NCBI GenBank assembly: GCA_016271365.2
Contig: CM028129.1
Span: 461,542,501-461,606,500, forward strand
Direction: 5' to 3'
From: Neoceratodus forsteri
Lineage: Eukaryota > Chordata > Ceratodontiformes > Ceratodontidae
DNA length: 64,000 nucleotides
A program made the translations under genes and the position numbers. Position 1 is the first letter of the stretch. Every line of letters begins with the position of its first letter. The notes under the pieces were generated by a model that was not told the DNA's origin, made no database searches, and was given only the letters and a program-made list of their open reading frames with translations. Of this stretch, positions 1 through 12,115 are shown one piece after another.

Positions 1-1570
1 TGATAATATCATATGATGTGACATTAGAAGTCTTAATATAGCTCTGTATAACTGTGTGAGCAGCTTTTCAATTTGTTTCACCTTCCCATCAAACCATAGT
101 TTAACCATATATAAGGTCACCCTATTCATTTTCATCTTAGCATCTTAAAGAATTGGAATTAATGAACAGCCCCCAAATTTTGTATTGAACCTTAATAAGG
201 CATTCTTTGTTTGGATCAGTTTATTCATTGTATATGTTACATGTTTTGTCTATTTGTAATTACTTGAGAAATAGGGCTCAATTCTCAAAGATTGGTGCAA
301 GCTGTGCCAACAGTACCTTGCACAGATCCTCACTGCGCCTGGGACCCTGCACTGATTCAGGTATGGGAGGGTTCCCGGCTCCAAATACCTGCTGGTTGTG
401 GCATGCACTCCTGTGTACCACAGATTTGGCACATGGAAGGAGTTTGATGGAGAGTGTGGCAGGGTGGCATGGATTACCAACACCGCCGCACAACACAGGG
501 ACATGCAAAAGTCCCAGTGAGCTGGTGCTGGCTGTAGTGCTGGAGGAGGGACAGGCAGTGGGGGAGTGGGGTAATGCCCAGGACTTGCATAGTGCTACAA
601 ACAGGCATGCCTGTTGCAGGTCCAGTAGGCAGATGGGACACACATTGGGGTGTGTAGAGTGGCACAGTTCCTGGTGTGGTCTGCACTCATCATCGTGGCT
701 ATAGTCCTTCACAGTGCTGATTGATGAGCTGCCAACTTCTGCAGTCACTAGGCCTGCCTCTGCTCCTGCTCTCCACTATCTGCAGGGGTGGTGCAAGGGC
801 CTTTAGACCACCTGTTGGGCAGTCTAAGTCCTGGTGGGTCCTGCAGGCTGCTAGAATCCCATTAAAGAGGATGTGGCAGCCAGCATCTGCTGCAAGGTCC
901 CTAGTGCTCTAATGTACCCTGACCTGGATGAATGCCTGGCACATGGTGGATCTGGTGCATGTGGCCTTCAGTTTATTGCAACCAGCCTTCCTCAATCAGA
1001 AACTCTGCAAGTTTTGATGCAAGGTGTCCCTTGCTTAAAGGGTACCTAAACAAGTAGTTTTTTAAAATGGCAAACTCCAAAATCTGGCTTCATAGTGAGG
1101 TAAAGTAAAGGCTGCTGTTTACATTTATGCTAAAACTTAATTTATGTAAATAATATAAATGCAGTTTCATAGCTTTTGAAAAATGTAAACATCAGCCTTT
1201 CACTTTCAAAACACAGCCTTGGTTTCTCTCTAAGATATCTGCCAAGTGTGTTAAGTGATGAGTCATGATGACATCATCAGAGCCAGTGACAGAGACCCAC
1301 ATATATTTCTATAGTGCTAACTAGTTCTTCGTTCCCTCTTTGTTTTGAATTGTTGTACCAGAATGATCAACACCATTTATTAACTCATGGATTATTTTGA
1401 TCAGTACACGTTAGGCTATGATTTTGTTCATTTTGTTTACTTTAACTTGCGGAAAATGTTTTGCAATTCAGCTGACTTTTTCTTTGGCAAACTGCATTAC
1501 AGTACAATACTTCAAATACCTGATGATCTAGTGGTTACTGTACGTGATGCACTGATTTTTGTTAACCAGG

Positions 1571-1712
1571 AGAGACACACTAAGCTGAAAGATTGTTTAC
1601 AGGTCTGGCCTGGAAGCACAAGGAAGCTTAGTGACTTGCTCAGGGTCACACGCAAAGTACCGGTCTGGTTTAGTTCCAAAGCTCATGCTCACTTGTTAAT
1701 CCACAGATAAGA
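1571..1712 (+). repeat. MIR-like SINE fragment
   Basis: GAGACACACTAAGCTGAAAG, then an AAGCTTAGTGACTTGCTCAG block and GGTCACAC, match the copy at 11387. The second block is the hallmark of the MIR/CORE-SINE and L2-mobilised tail region. The 3' part is diverged and the 5' tRNA-like part is not recognisable. Confidence 0.55.
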
Positions 1713-2732
1713 CTTTCTTTTTCCATGTGAACCCCCTGCATCTAGTCTGCCTTCTATTGAACACCCCATTATCCATACCCTGTCCTTAGTACTGCCTGGG
1801 GCCGCATATGTGCTTATGGTCTCATAAAGAGAATTATCACGCCTCAGATTGTAATCTTGTACCTCAGAGAGTTGAGCACACCTATACTGATGTGTATCAT
1901 CAGCTGGCACTGTTAAAAAATGCCTCCCAAATCACTCTCCAGTCCACATTCTCAATGTCTGACTTCTGCTCCCACAGTAAACATTGAGTGGATCACCACC
2001 TTCTGCACAGTGAAGGTAGTATGTACAGTTCCCCTGTTGTGTTTTTTTTCCCGCCTCATTAACCAACAACTAAGTCTTCCTGGAAGGCCAAGCAATAAGC
2101 ATCATGACCCACCAGAAAAACTGCTGTTCAGGCCCTCATAAGGGCTGCACTTACAATGGATAACAATATTATTAGCAAGAGAGGCATACTAATACCTTAA
2201 GCTAATCCACCCGACTTCCAATGTCAGTCTACTCCTTTACCTGTGATCTGCAGAACCCTGCAGGACAGTTCCTAGCAATTCTTCTCCAGTACTTTTCTGT
2301 GCTCTACTCCACATTGCGAGCTGGCTGGCTACTACCCTTCTAAATCTTGAATGAGCTATATACAACTCCCTCAATACTGTCTTAACAAAGTCAACATCCC
2401 TCCCCACCAGAGGGTAATCTCCCTACACTGAATTCTAGTAACAGTTTAGGTATAGCCCTGCCACTCTGAGTATTTGTCATCACTGGCTACTCTCATCCAC
2501 AGTCAGGTAGTGATCACAATGCTGGCAGCCTCACATTTCAGATCTCACAGTGACCTGCTCAACGTCCTCCTTCATGTCTTCAACTAACCTGAATATAGCT
2601 GTACCCTGCTGGAATAGTCTCTTCAGTCCCTCTCTGGCATTCATTCTTCTCACCTGCTCCCCACACCAAAAACTGGTGAGTTGACTACCCTTCCGCATCA
2701 TGAATGTGGTTAGCACAGTCTCCCGTGTTATT

Positions 2733-3005
2733 TTTACATATTAATAATAAACATGATCTTTCGGTAAGCCACGCTGATAGCAGCATGACTCAAGTGGTAA
2801 AATATGCTTTCCTACCCATATAAGATCTAGGCAACCTATGATTAGGCACTATTAAATGGCATAGTGATGTGCACACCCATCATTTAATAGTTCCTAATCA
2901 AAGGTAGCCTAGATCTTTTAAGGATAGAAAAGCCAGTCATTCCCCTTGTTCCCTGCTGCTATTAGCCTGACTTACTGGAAAGATATGTTTATATTTAATA
3001 TGTCA
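2733..3005. mobile_element. Palindromic MITE (foldback)
   Basis: The two halves are reverse complements almost end to end: ACATATTAATAATAAACATG with ATGTTTATATTTAATATGT, GGTAAGCCACGCTGATAGCAG with CTGCTATTAGCCTGACTTAC, and TAAGATCTAGGCAACC with GGTAGCCTAGATCTTTTA. The loop is about 20-30 bp around 2868. There is no coding content. The superfamily is not identifiable from the ends. Confidence 0.65.
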
Positions 3006-3324
3006 AAAAAAAAATGTGGACTGTTCTACTTGCATTCATGATGCAGAAGGATGATGAGCTCACCAGTTTTCGGTGTGAAGAGGAATAGTGAAGAATGAAT
3101 ACCAGCGGGGGACTGAGAAGGCCACTCTTGCAAGGTACTGCTATATTCACGGAAGGGGAAAGACCTAAAGAGAGAAATATAAGCAGATTTCTGTGAGAAA
3201 TGAGATGTGGGGCTGCCAGCACTTTGATCACTACCTGACCCCATTGTCCTGGCCAACATTCCCATTCCCATAAAACCAGTTCATGCAATTGTCCAAGGCT
3301 GTGTGTGGATATTGATGTATGAAA

Positions 3325-3452
3325 TGGCTGCCACTACACATTCAGTCACTTCACTACCAGTCTAGTATTGCTTGTAAAGCACTTTGGGATACAATATGTA
3401 TGAAAACCACTATATAAATGCTGATTCTTCTTCTTCTTATTATTATTATTTG
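3325..3452 (+). repeat. L2/SINE-type 3' tail
   Basis: The block GTAAAGCACTTTGGGATACA, then CTATATAAATGC and a (TTCTTC)/(TTATTA) tail, is the conserved 3' terminus shared by many L2 LINEs and the SINEs that borrow it. The tail gives plus orientation. Confidence 0.6.
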
Positions 3453-5435
3453 CAATGGAAAAAGAAGATGAGACAAGCATATATTTGAGTTTCAAGGAAG
3501 TATGAACTCTAACAGACTGCACAAGAACTTTGCTACAAAAAAGTGGTGGCTTTAGGGGGTCGTGAAGGGTGTGGCTGCAACCCCCCCCCCCACATAGTAA
3601 CATACTTGCTTGCTGCTGCTGCATTTCACTTTGTTGAAGAAGTGTGATTTATTGATTGTACAAATGTTTACATCCAAGCTATGGATTACATTTGTAGGTT
3701 CTGTCAAAAACGTTCTAGAAAAGAATAATAGCAGAAAACATAAAGGTTTAATAAACATGTTAAACAGTGCATATTAAAGCATGCACACCACCCAGCACCC
3801 CCATTGTAGCATCCTGGATCTGCCATAACCACTAGACCACTAGGTTATTCAAGATTTGTAATGCACTGTGGTTTGCCACAGAGAAAGTCAGTTGGATTAA
3901 AACACAATTTCAGCATGTTAAAGTAAACAAAATAAACAGAACCATATCCAAAGTGTATTATACAAAATAATGCACATGGTTTTGACCATTTGGGTGGAAC
4001 AATTCTATACAAAGGGAAAAAATAACTAGTTAGCACTTTAGAGAGTCATATAGCTCTCTGACTTTGGCTCCAATGATGTCATCACATAGCACATTTGGCG
4101 GTCATTTTAAGAAGCAGGTAAGACAGATTTTTTTGACATTGGAAGGCTGATTTTGCAATTTTCAAATGCTTTGGAATCACATTTAGGTAAATTATATAAA
4201 TGTAGTTTTAGCATTAATGAATACAGCAGCCTTTTCTTTAGTCACCTACGGAGTCAGATTTTTGAATAGTTTGTTGTCAAAATGTTGTTTAGGTATCCTT
4301 TAAATTCTGTTTGATTCAGGCTGCTTGCATCAAAATCATTTTGTGAATCAAGCCCATAGAATCCCAGGTAACAATAGCTAGAAACTATATGCAAAGGATT
4401 ATTATTTAAATACCTTGTCAGTTTTGGCTACCCTTTCCCAAAAATTTAAATGTTGGTCTTTTTTGTGTTAATGCTCAATTTATTTCTATGGCAGTATTTC
4501 TCTAGTTGAACAAGTTTCTTCCCAAATCCCAATGGGAAATTCAGATCAAGATTTGATTATTAGAAAACATAAGGACTGGTACCGGTGTACCTTTACAGAA
4601 GGTGAATGACTTGGTTCTGATACAAAATAGGTAGGCAAGTCATTTATAAAAAGATTAAAAAGTGAAGAGGCTAATATACATCCATGCTTTACTCCTAAAT
4701 TTTATTTAAATGTTTCTGATAAACGACCTTCCATGTTACAATATATCTTACTATAGTCCAGTTTTCTGAGTAACAATTTATGATTATCCTTAATATTATG
4801 TCATTCTTTTTTTTAGGGTGAGAAACTTTTCCCAAAGAAGCGATCTGTAGATTCAAACAAAAGCACTTTTGAAGTCAACAAAAGGCAAATAGATAGAAAT
4901 GTATTTTTTAGATAATATTCTTTCAATAATATGCTGTAATATGATGCTTTGGTCTACTGGTAAATGACCCTTCCTGAAGCCAGCTTGGTATATGTTTAGT
5001 ACATCCTCTTTCTCAATCCAGGAATTTAGTCTAGCTAAGATAACTCTTGCAAAAATGTTTCTTAAACAATCTATAAGATAATAGGTTTATAGTTTTCTGG
5101 GGAGAAGGATCTCCCTTCCTAAAAATCAGAATTATGATATTACCTTTCCATCCATGTGGGATAAAGTCTTCATCAATAATTTTATTAAAAAGTATAGCAA
5201 GGGATTTACTCTATCACTCTATCTGGATGTTGTACAAATAAGGCAGTATTTTATTGGGAGCAGGTGCTTTATCTGCCTTAGTTTGTTTTATGGCTATAGA
5301 AATATCATGTGGGGTGATATTAATTAGACCTGCTGCACAGTAGAACTTTGAAACAATCCTCTGGTGGGTATTAAATTCACAGTTATTGAAAACAATTTTT
5401 TGATAATGATTTACCAAAATCATGGGAGTTATGTG

Positions 5436-5639
5436 TAGGGATGTAAGTTTGTCATGGATGAGGTTTTAATGACTCATTGTTTGTTCATGAAATCATTAGT
5501 AAACAGTAGTAAATGTTGTGGCACTGTCATCATTGCTACATTCTGAAGACACTAGTGAAAGTCATGGAAGTCCTGAATAAAGATCAAACGTCATGGAATC
5601 AATGACGTGTATTACTGCCATGACAAACTTACATCCCTA
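5436..5639. mobile_element. hAT MITE, 204 bp
   Basis: There are perfect 22-bp terminal inverted repeats (TAGGGATGTAAGTTTGTCAT and two more bases). A perfect 8-bp target duplication GTTATGTG lies at 5428-5435 and 5640-5647. This is diagnostic of hAT-type transposition. There is no coding capacity. It sits inside the minus-strand LINE pseudogene, so it inserted after that LINE. Confidence 0.9.
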
Positions 5640-5939
5640 GTTATGTGTGTTGTAATGTTTGAAGCATGATTACCAGTTTCCTTTGTTACAAGTAGCCAAA
5701 ACTGTTTTGCATCCTTTGCTTGTATAATTTAGAGCATTTCTGGCCATTGCTTAGCCTGAAACAATTGCATTTGTGTTTGCAAAATGTCTTACCTTCTTTC
5801 CTGTAATTATTGAATAATGTGTAGTTCTCCTTAGAAGGGTTCTATCTAACAAATCTGATACACTATGACAATACAGCCTTGAATCTTTTACAGTTAATAT
5901 TTCAAGTGGTGTACAATTTTTAAATTGAAATCTGGTTCA

Positions 5940-6255
5940 GTATTTGCTTCCTGGTATTTAATGTAGTTACATATCTGCCTGTACATTGCATGTGAATTAG
6001 TTTCATATCTGCCTGTATATTTGTATAAGTGTTGATCATGTACTTGAGGGTCTTAAACTTATTATTGTATGTTTAGATGTAAAATATGTGTTTGTGCAAT
6101 ATATATTCTTATGTATAAATATCTGATCTGTGCTACTTTATAATCTTTTTATGTAACATCTTACAAGACTGACTTGTGAACAAGGATTTTATCCCTAATG
6201 TCATGAATTTGATATTCTGTATAAAAATTAAACTTTTACCTATCTACCTACCTAG
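5940..6255 (+). repeat. LINE 3' tail fragment, plus strand
   Basis: An AT-rich 3' UTR-like segment ends in AAAAATTAAACTTTTACC and a short (CTAT/CTAC) microsatellite at about 6240-6255. This terminus is typical of LINEs with simple-repeat tails. It interrupts the minus-strand ORF2 between the endonuclease and the reverse transcriptase. The 5' boundary is approximate. Confidence 0.4.
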
Positions 6256-7130
6256 GTGACATGCTTTTTCGATCTGTACTGGATGATATAGAAGTGGTAG
6301 AAATGGATTGCAAATCTCTTTGATGGTGGCATATAACTGATGAACAGAAGAAAGGATTGTAAAAGAATGTTTTTAGTTTTTGTTTTCATGCCTAAGTAAA
6401 ATGCCAGATTGGCTTCCAAAAGAAAATTGTCTTTATGTAAAGAAGTGCAGAGCACAAATTACATTTTAATAACAGAGGGGTTGATCACTCCCTGTTCTCG
6501 GAATAACCTTTAACTCTGAAAAATTAAACATTTGCCATTGGAACACAAATATGTAATTGACCACACTTTCTCTATTAGCAAAGGAAAATGTGTATTGAGC
6601 TGGTGAATCTCCACTCAGTGAACCATTACATATTATTAGACCTAATTTTTTCAAGAGATGCAAAAACCTTCTACCACTTCCATTTACAACATTGTCCAGT
6701 GTGACCTTTTTGGTGTTATAAAATCATCCTCTAGGTGAATAATGGGAGCAAAATTACCCCTGCTAGAGTTGAAATTCCCCATAAATATTAACTCAGCTTT
6801 AGGAGTTGTCATAATTGCTTTCTGAGTTTGGAGTTCCAACTCCTCCGATAAACCTGTATCATAATGTTCAGTATTTTTATGTGATATGTAACAATTACAA
6901 ATATACAATACTTCCATGTTCAATTGAATCAACGTGATAATACGATTTGAAGATATCGGAACTTGGGTTTTGATTTCAATAGTTTACCCTGTTTTGATTA
7001 AGCTAGCAAAACCTCCTATTGGTCTTCCCTATTTAGCTACCTTTTTTGCTTTAGCTGAAACACATGAGTAGCCTTCTAACCATATATAATCTGTAGCCCA
7101 AGTTTCCCGAAAATAAATTATGGTGTGTCA

Positions 7131-8900
7131 AAGTTAAAAAAAAAATTGTAAATTTGCTAGATTTTTGGAAAAGACAGTTACAGTATGTTCTAAGAAAGGA
7201 TCATGTCAGCGTTAATTGGTTCACTTTAATGGCTTCCCATGAAGCTTCCCTGTTCTTGATTTAAAATACATTTCTCATGAAGTCGTTCCTGCCCCAGTTG
7301 AGTTAGACATTGAAATCAATTTTGTGTAGGTATGCTTGATATTCCTTGGAAAAGTGACTCTGTAGGGGTAGACAGAATCATACTTCTGTGTCCCCAATTT
7401 TGTAGATTAACAACAATATTGAAACCCCTTTTCTGATCATGTTTTGTTTATAATGATGTCCAGTACATGAGATATGGGTGATTTGTTTACACAGTAAGTA
7501 TAGCTTATCAACTTTATATTCATCAGCAAGAATAAGATTAAGCAAGTTTGTCTCAAACAGCAAATGTGATTTGACCCTCATTGGTAAACCCATTCTCCAT
7601 CTTCCTCCACACCCACTGTACTCATTTATATCCAAGCATAATTCCCATTATTTTTGATAGTTTGTTACACACTGTTTTCATATAAGAGTCCTGATTTTTG
7701 TTTTGCATAAGTTCTACACCATGCAAAGTTAATAGGTCTAAGTCAGTTTTTGTAATAATTTACCTTGACAGAAGTTTTCTCTTGGTTCTTGTAATAGGAG
7801 GGCCCACTCTTAAACCTAAGAAATTGTGCAAAAAGGTTGCCCCCAAACCCACTTAGTAATTTTCATATCTGAGAGGAAAAGTTAAATTGGTGCCGCTTAG
7901 GACAGTGTGTCCCTCATTGCATAAATTATATTATTTCTGTCATATGGTGTTGCTAATTCTTGCTAAGAGGTTGAATTACCGGTTGGTTCAAAATTTCTAC
8001 TGTTTCATTTCTGTTTTCATGAAGTCCATAAATTGAAATTATAGCTTTATTACCTGATAACCACAGACTAGGGTGGGGCACCTGCAAACTGAGGAGCTAG
8101 CTGCACAATCGAGCAGACTCGATAGACCACGAGGCCTGTTTCTGCTGGTGTTTTCATATGTTCATATGTTTGTATGACTATTTGAATTCTTCCAGGTGAT
8201 GGTTTATTTTGGGTGGATGGGTGTTTTATGTTGGCAAGATGTCATGAACATTACCCTGTCCAGAGTTTCTTGTACAATGGCATTATTTTGAATTTTGCTG
8301 TTTCTTCCTGCACATTATTAATTGTGCCTACATGCCCCCAGTCTTTAGTCATTTTTGTAACATTGGTGGCTTTTACTTTTGACCCACCACTTTGGTTAGT
8401 GATCCAACCTTTTCTGTATCATGTGATACTATGTTAGTTCCTGTGGTAGTTTTACCTTTATGTTTCTTTTTAGTTGTTTGGTAGTCATATGACTTCATAG
8501 GACCACTAGAAGAGGGATTATTAGCCTTTTTTATTTGTTTATATTTTTCTTCTTTTTTTCTTGTTTAGGAGTTCCCCCATTTGGGGACTGAAGATGTTTG
8601 ATTCATAGAAGTTATGTTACAAGAAGTAGTTAAATATTTTTATGTATTATTTAATGGACTGATTATAATTGAATCCCCTTCTGATCCCAACTCCACCTTG
8701 ATCGGTTCTATAAACAAGTTTCTGTATAGCCCTTCATTGGGGCTAATGTTGACTTTATTTATTTTGATAATTTTGTCCCTCAGAATGTATAACTGGTCTA
8801 AAAAAGTACATTTGCCATATGCTGATCTTTTAGTGCATCAATTAACTTTGGAATGAAGGGAGTTGGGTAGTTTTTGACCAAATCACAGTAACTATTATCT
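7131..8900 (-). pseudogene. Possible 5' part (ORF1 region) of the minus-strand LINE
   Basis: The minus strand upstream of the endonuclease shows short protein-like stretches, for example TFLDQLYILRDKIIKINK near 8800 and GVELMQNKNQDSYMK near 7700. None is a domain I recognise. Position and strand suggest ORF1 or the ORF2 start of the LINE at 4400-7130, but this is inference. A separate LINE tail at 8060-8177 interrupts it. No alternative gene is evident. Confidence 0.25.
8060..8177 (+). repeat. 3' tail of a LINE-B family copy
   Basis: This matches the last 100 bp of LINE-B (35555-35656): GGTGGGGCACCTGC, then CAATCGAGCAGACTCGATAG, ACCACGAGGCCTGTTTC and the (TCATATGT) tail. It is a heavily 5'-truncated insertion. 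Because it matches LINE-B so well, the family boundary is reliable. Confidence 0.75.
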
Positions 8901-8989
8901 TTGGGTTGTGGGAATTTCCATCCCATAATTCATCCTTATTAGATGTATTGATAGGATGATCCACATAAATAGGATGATCCACATTTGTT

Positions 8990-10400
8990 TTGTTTCATTT
9001 CATTTTTATTTTATACTGAAAGGCCTGTGAGAAAAATTGCCCATTTTCACAGGTGTCAAGCTACAATAAACATAAAGATACAAAAAGCAAAAATATACAA
9101 CATATTACAACACACATATACATGAACTATGCGTTTATACACAAATCAAACACTTATAAACAGTGTATGTAAATAGATGGATTTTGAGGGACCTATTAAA
9201 GGATGAAATCTTGGAGCAGCTAACAATGGAATTTGGTGGTTTATTATCAAATTTTGTACCAATGAATTTGACTGAATTTTAAGCAAATGTTGTATTGACG
9301 AAAGGTAGCTGAAAAGAGTTTCCACTCTGTGACCTTGTGGAAGCAGCATTGATATTTTATGAAACAGACTAACAATACATTCAGGTAACAGACCCAAATG
9401 AAGCTTATGTAAGAAAACCAGTGATCTAACTTTGAATGTATCAATCAAAGATAAACAGCCTTGAGACCTATAGAGGTCACCATGGTGTGTCATTCTTGGC
9501 AGTTTAGTTGCAAAGCGGATGATATTATGGAAGGTTGACTTATGGTTATTGAGCATTCTTTCTGATGAATAGGAATAAATTATGGAACCATAGTCCATAA
9601 GTGACAATATAAAACTGTGTGTAAGAATTAACCTGGTTTCTGATGCCAAATGCTTATTAGGTCAATATAACATCCCCAAACACTGATATAATTTAACAAT
9701 TAAATTAATATTGTGTAGTTTAAATGTCAGTTGACAATCCAAAATCAAACCAAAGTATTTAAATTCAGAAACCTTTTCAATAAGGTTGCCATCATTATCA
9801 AATAGGAAAAATCTATGGTGGAAACTTTTCTAGGGCTTGAGAAGACCAATAGTTTTGTTTTGAGGGAATTTAGTACCAATCTGTGTGCATCAAATTAAGT
9901 ATGCAAAACACCAAAATTCTTTTGAAGGTTTTTCTGAAGATTTGAAATATGATTTCCTGAACAAAAGAAAACAGCATTGTCAGCATATAATATTAATTCA
10001 GTATTATTGCAAATTTAAGAAAGGGAATTTACAAAAAGTGAAAATAAAAGGGGCCCAAGAATGGACCCCTGAGGGACTCAACATCTCATTAAATGTTCTT
10101 TAAACAAGGAATCATTAATCAAGTTTTTTTGTATCCTGTCTTGAATATAGTGATCAAACCACGCAATCACATCTTCAGAGACATTCACGTTTGGGGAAAG
10201 AAGCTATAGCATTTTCTAACTTCATAGTTGATTCTGGAAAGGCTCCCTTTCAAATTCCATAGGAGTTGGAGGAGTAGACTGTCTATATCAGTAATCTCCT
10301 TTGAGGGTAATGGTTGTACTTGTGCATCAATTTTATCCAAATTTACTTCTTTGTTATAGTACAAATTTGTAGGCAATGATATATTTTTGAAATTTTTTGT
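8990..10400 (-). pseudogene. Minus-strand LINE reverse transcriptase, 3' half
   Basis: Minus-strand reading from about 10200 gives AWFDHYIQDRIQKN, VPQGSILGPLLFSLFVN (about 10080-10030) and LILYADNAVFF near 9985. That is the YADD box with the second Asp replaced by Asn, so the copy is inactive. The thumb follows in a clean 167-residue frame at 9649-9146 (SFILSLMDYGSIIYS, then SLIDTFKVRSLVFLHKL). The 3' end lies near 8990 after a conserved CCTGTGAGAAAAATTGCCCA block with an A/T-rich tail. The 5' part with endonuclease is absent, so it is 5'-truncated. The clade is unassigned, Jockey/L2-like. Confidence 0.7.
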
Positions 10401-10439
10401 TTCACCACTACAAATTATTACTGAGTAGTTTCCTTCATC

Positions 10440-11386
10440 TTTACCATGATTTGGGGCAGATTGTGCCCTCTCTACTTTCCATGGGCTTTATGAACTAATG
10501 GGGTGGAGTGGCTATGCATGTGCATCTGAGGTGTGCAACCACTCCACACCCTATGCGCCCCCAACATGGGATGCACAAAGGGAGACATGCAACACATACG
10601 TGCCCGATCAGCAATGCTCCAGGGTGGGTGGGGTGGAGCCAGCACTACATGCCATGCACTAAGGTGCATAGTGCTGACCATGGGGGTGCTTAGGGGGCAT
10701 AGGGTATGCCAGGGAGAACCCTGCCTTAAACCCCCTATGTTTCCCATGCACACCCCACAGGAGAGGGTGAACAGCCAATTGATCCACCAGGGCCACAGAA
10801 TATGGCCACTGGATGCCACCCTCCTGTCCTAGCACACTGCAGTGAGTGTGGCAACCCCCCATCACCCACAACACCCATGCCCTTCACAGGGGCACCAGCA
10901 CAAGGCTGCTGCCCCCCTGCCTAACAGCACCACATGGCAGCACATCCCCCCACTTCTGGTGGTACAGTTTCCCCTTGTCCCCCCATGCCTGCAAGCATGC
11001 CCCCCCACCTATTCCACTGCACCAATCTGTTATATCTGAGGGCCAATGACATTGCCCTCCCTCATCTGCCACAACCGCTGGCCATCAGATAGCCATGGGG
11101 CAAGCTGCCAATGCATGCCCCACTGCACGAGGGATCCAGTGTGAGACCCAGTCTGGGCATCTGATTGGATGCCCGGTCAGATCTGTGACCCCACCCCTGG
11201 TTGCCTTGCAGAGTCCTGTGAGCTAGGGGAGGCAGGACTATGGACAGGTAGCTGGTGGTCGTGAATGCCACCAGTGTGCACCTGTCTATGGGTGTGCAAC
11301 AATGCAGGGGCAGGGTATGTGCATGTTGTGCATACCTACACCCAATTGGTACATAGAGCCCCAATTTTTTTCCCAATTGTTTGAAA
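10440..11386. other. GC-rich non-coding segment, unassigned
   Basis: This stretch is CpG-poor but rich in CATGGGG/CACCCC words. It has open frames on both strands, which is expected from its composition. No protein family, inverted ends or duplications are visible. Its texture resembles the GC-rich repeat interiors at 272-1034, 19754-20512, 27456-28500 and 48945-49640, so a non-coding DNA-transposon interior is plausible. Confidence 0.3.
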
Positions 11387-11550
11387 AGGTGAGACACACT
11401 AAGCTGATTGCTTGGTTATAGGTGCAACCTGGTAGCACAGGGAAGTTAAGTGACTTTCTCAGGGTCACACAGTATGCAAGTGGGGGCTGTGGGATTCAAA
11501 CCCAGGTCTCCAGATTTGCAGTTCAGAGCCTTAAACCACTGTGCTATACT
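11387..11550 (+). repeat. MIR-like SINE, cut by a hAT element
   Basis: A well-conserved MIR/CORE-type 3' region is present: AAGTTAAGTGACTTTCTCAG, GGTCACACAGTATGC, TGGGATTCAAACCCAGGTCT and TTAAACCACTGTGCTATACT. The 5' part GAGACACACTAAGCTGATTG matches the copy at 1571. It is interrupted exactly after GCTATACT by the hAT element at 11551-13146; the duplicated GCTATACT and a short remainder resume at 13147. Confidence 0.75.
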
Positions 11551-12076
11551 CAGGGCCCCTACTTTTCTGTGGCACAGTGGGACCAAGTTCTGCAGCAAGA
11601 CTACCATTTGCCGCAGAACTTATGCGGCGGTGGTTTGTAATTTCTGCGGAAGTTCTGCGGCACTAACAAACTACCACATCACAGTGTCAGCTTGTCATCT
11701 TGACTTCACTTTCATGGCAGTGGTTATAGCAATCAGGATGGTGGAAAGCAGAGTAACACTAGTTCAAAAAATAACAGACTTATAAAAATAATTTTATGCC
11801 TAAAAAAGCAAAACAAATGTCTCTACCTTAAGGTCCTAGCCTGTTGCATAAATGACATATGCAGAGGGGATCTTATGTGATAAATAAGGTATTTCTATAT
11901 GCATGCTATCTATTCCACTAATGAGGTTTCCACTGTCTATCACTTACATATTTGTATGTGCTTTCTATACCACTCATGAGGTTCCCACTGTGTATCATTT
12001 ATATATTTATATGCAATCTGTAACATACATACAAATGTGTGTGTGTGTGTGTGTGGTGAGACAGAGATACTGCATA

Positions 12077-12115
<39 letters not shown>

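Larger units (their letters stand above)
1039..4299. mobile_element. TTAA-flanked T2/Kolobok-like element with long inverted ends
   Basis: TTAA lies on both sides (1035-1038 and 4300-4303). The ends read AGGGTACCTAAACAA on the left and, reversed, AGGATACCTAAACAA on the right. The inverted arms are long: about 1039-1530 matches 3845-4299 in reverse, with shared blocks around TTTACTTTAAC and TTTGGCAAAC. TTAA duplication with ends starting AGG is known for Kolobok/T2 elements of frogs. No transposase frame is visible, so this is a non-autonomous copy, or two inverted copies joined. The interior (1531-3844) holds a SINE, a palindromic MITE and a LINE/SINE tail. 1713-2730 is otherwise featureless. 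Confidence 0.55.
272..4358. mobile_element. GC-rich hAT-like non-coding element, split by a TTAA element
   Basis: The left end (from 272, beginning TAGGGCTCAATTCTCAAAG) and the reverse complement of the right end (from 4358, beginning TATGGGCTTGATTCACAAAA) match over about 30 bp, including a shared TGCAAGC block further in. The body (272-1034) is clearly GC-richer than the AT-rich flanks. It carries overlapping open frames on both strands, but none resembles a known protein. The element resumes at 4304 after the nested insertion at 1039-4299. I find no convincing 8-bp target duplication, so assignment to hAT is inferred from the end sequence only. The ends resemble those of the GC-rich element at 19754-28500. 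Confidence 0.45.
4400..7130 (-). pseudogene. Decayed LINE ORF2 (endonuclease and reverse transcriptase)
   Basis: Reading the minus strand from about 7130 downward gives an APE-type endonuclease: a YFRETWATD segment with the catalytic Glu, then FMGNFNSS at about 6770 (GDFNS in intact enzymes, so Asp is replaced by Asn), then TGSDQPL near 6490. Reverse transcriptase follows: ADKAPAPNKI at about 5265, WKGNIIILIFRKGD near 5110, a GFRKGHLPVDQS block near 4960 and a thumb segment QLEKYCHRNKLSINTKKTN near 4470. The active-site box (normally YADD) near 4550 is degraded to FSNN-like. Stops and frameshifts are frequent. A hAT MITE and a plus-strand LINE tail interrupt it. The clade (Jockey/CR1/L2/Rex1 type) cannot be fixed by eye. 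Confidence 0.65.

Noticed and set aside
207..748. Overlapping long frames on both strands (165 and 156 residues)
   Set aside because: The segment is GC-rich with few stops by composition. Neither translation has domain-like texture, and the region fits a non-coding transposon interior.
10472..11072. Clustered frames of 60-115 residues on both strands
   Set aside because: His/Pro/Cys-rich translations on every frame reflect CATGGGG/CACCCC composition. There is no family resemblance.
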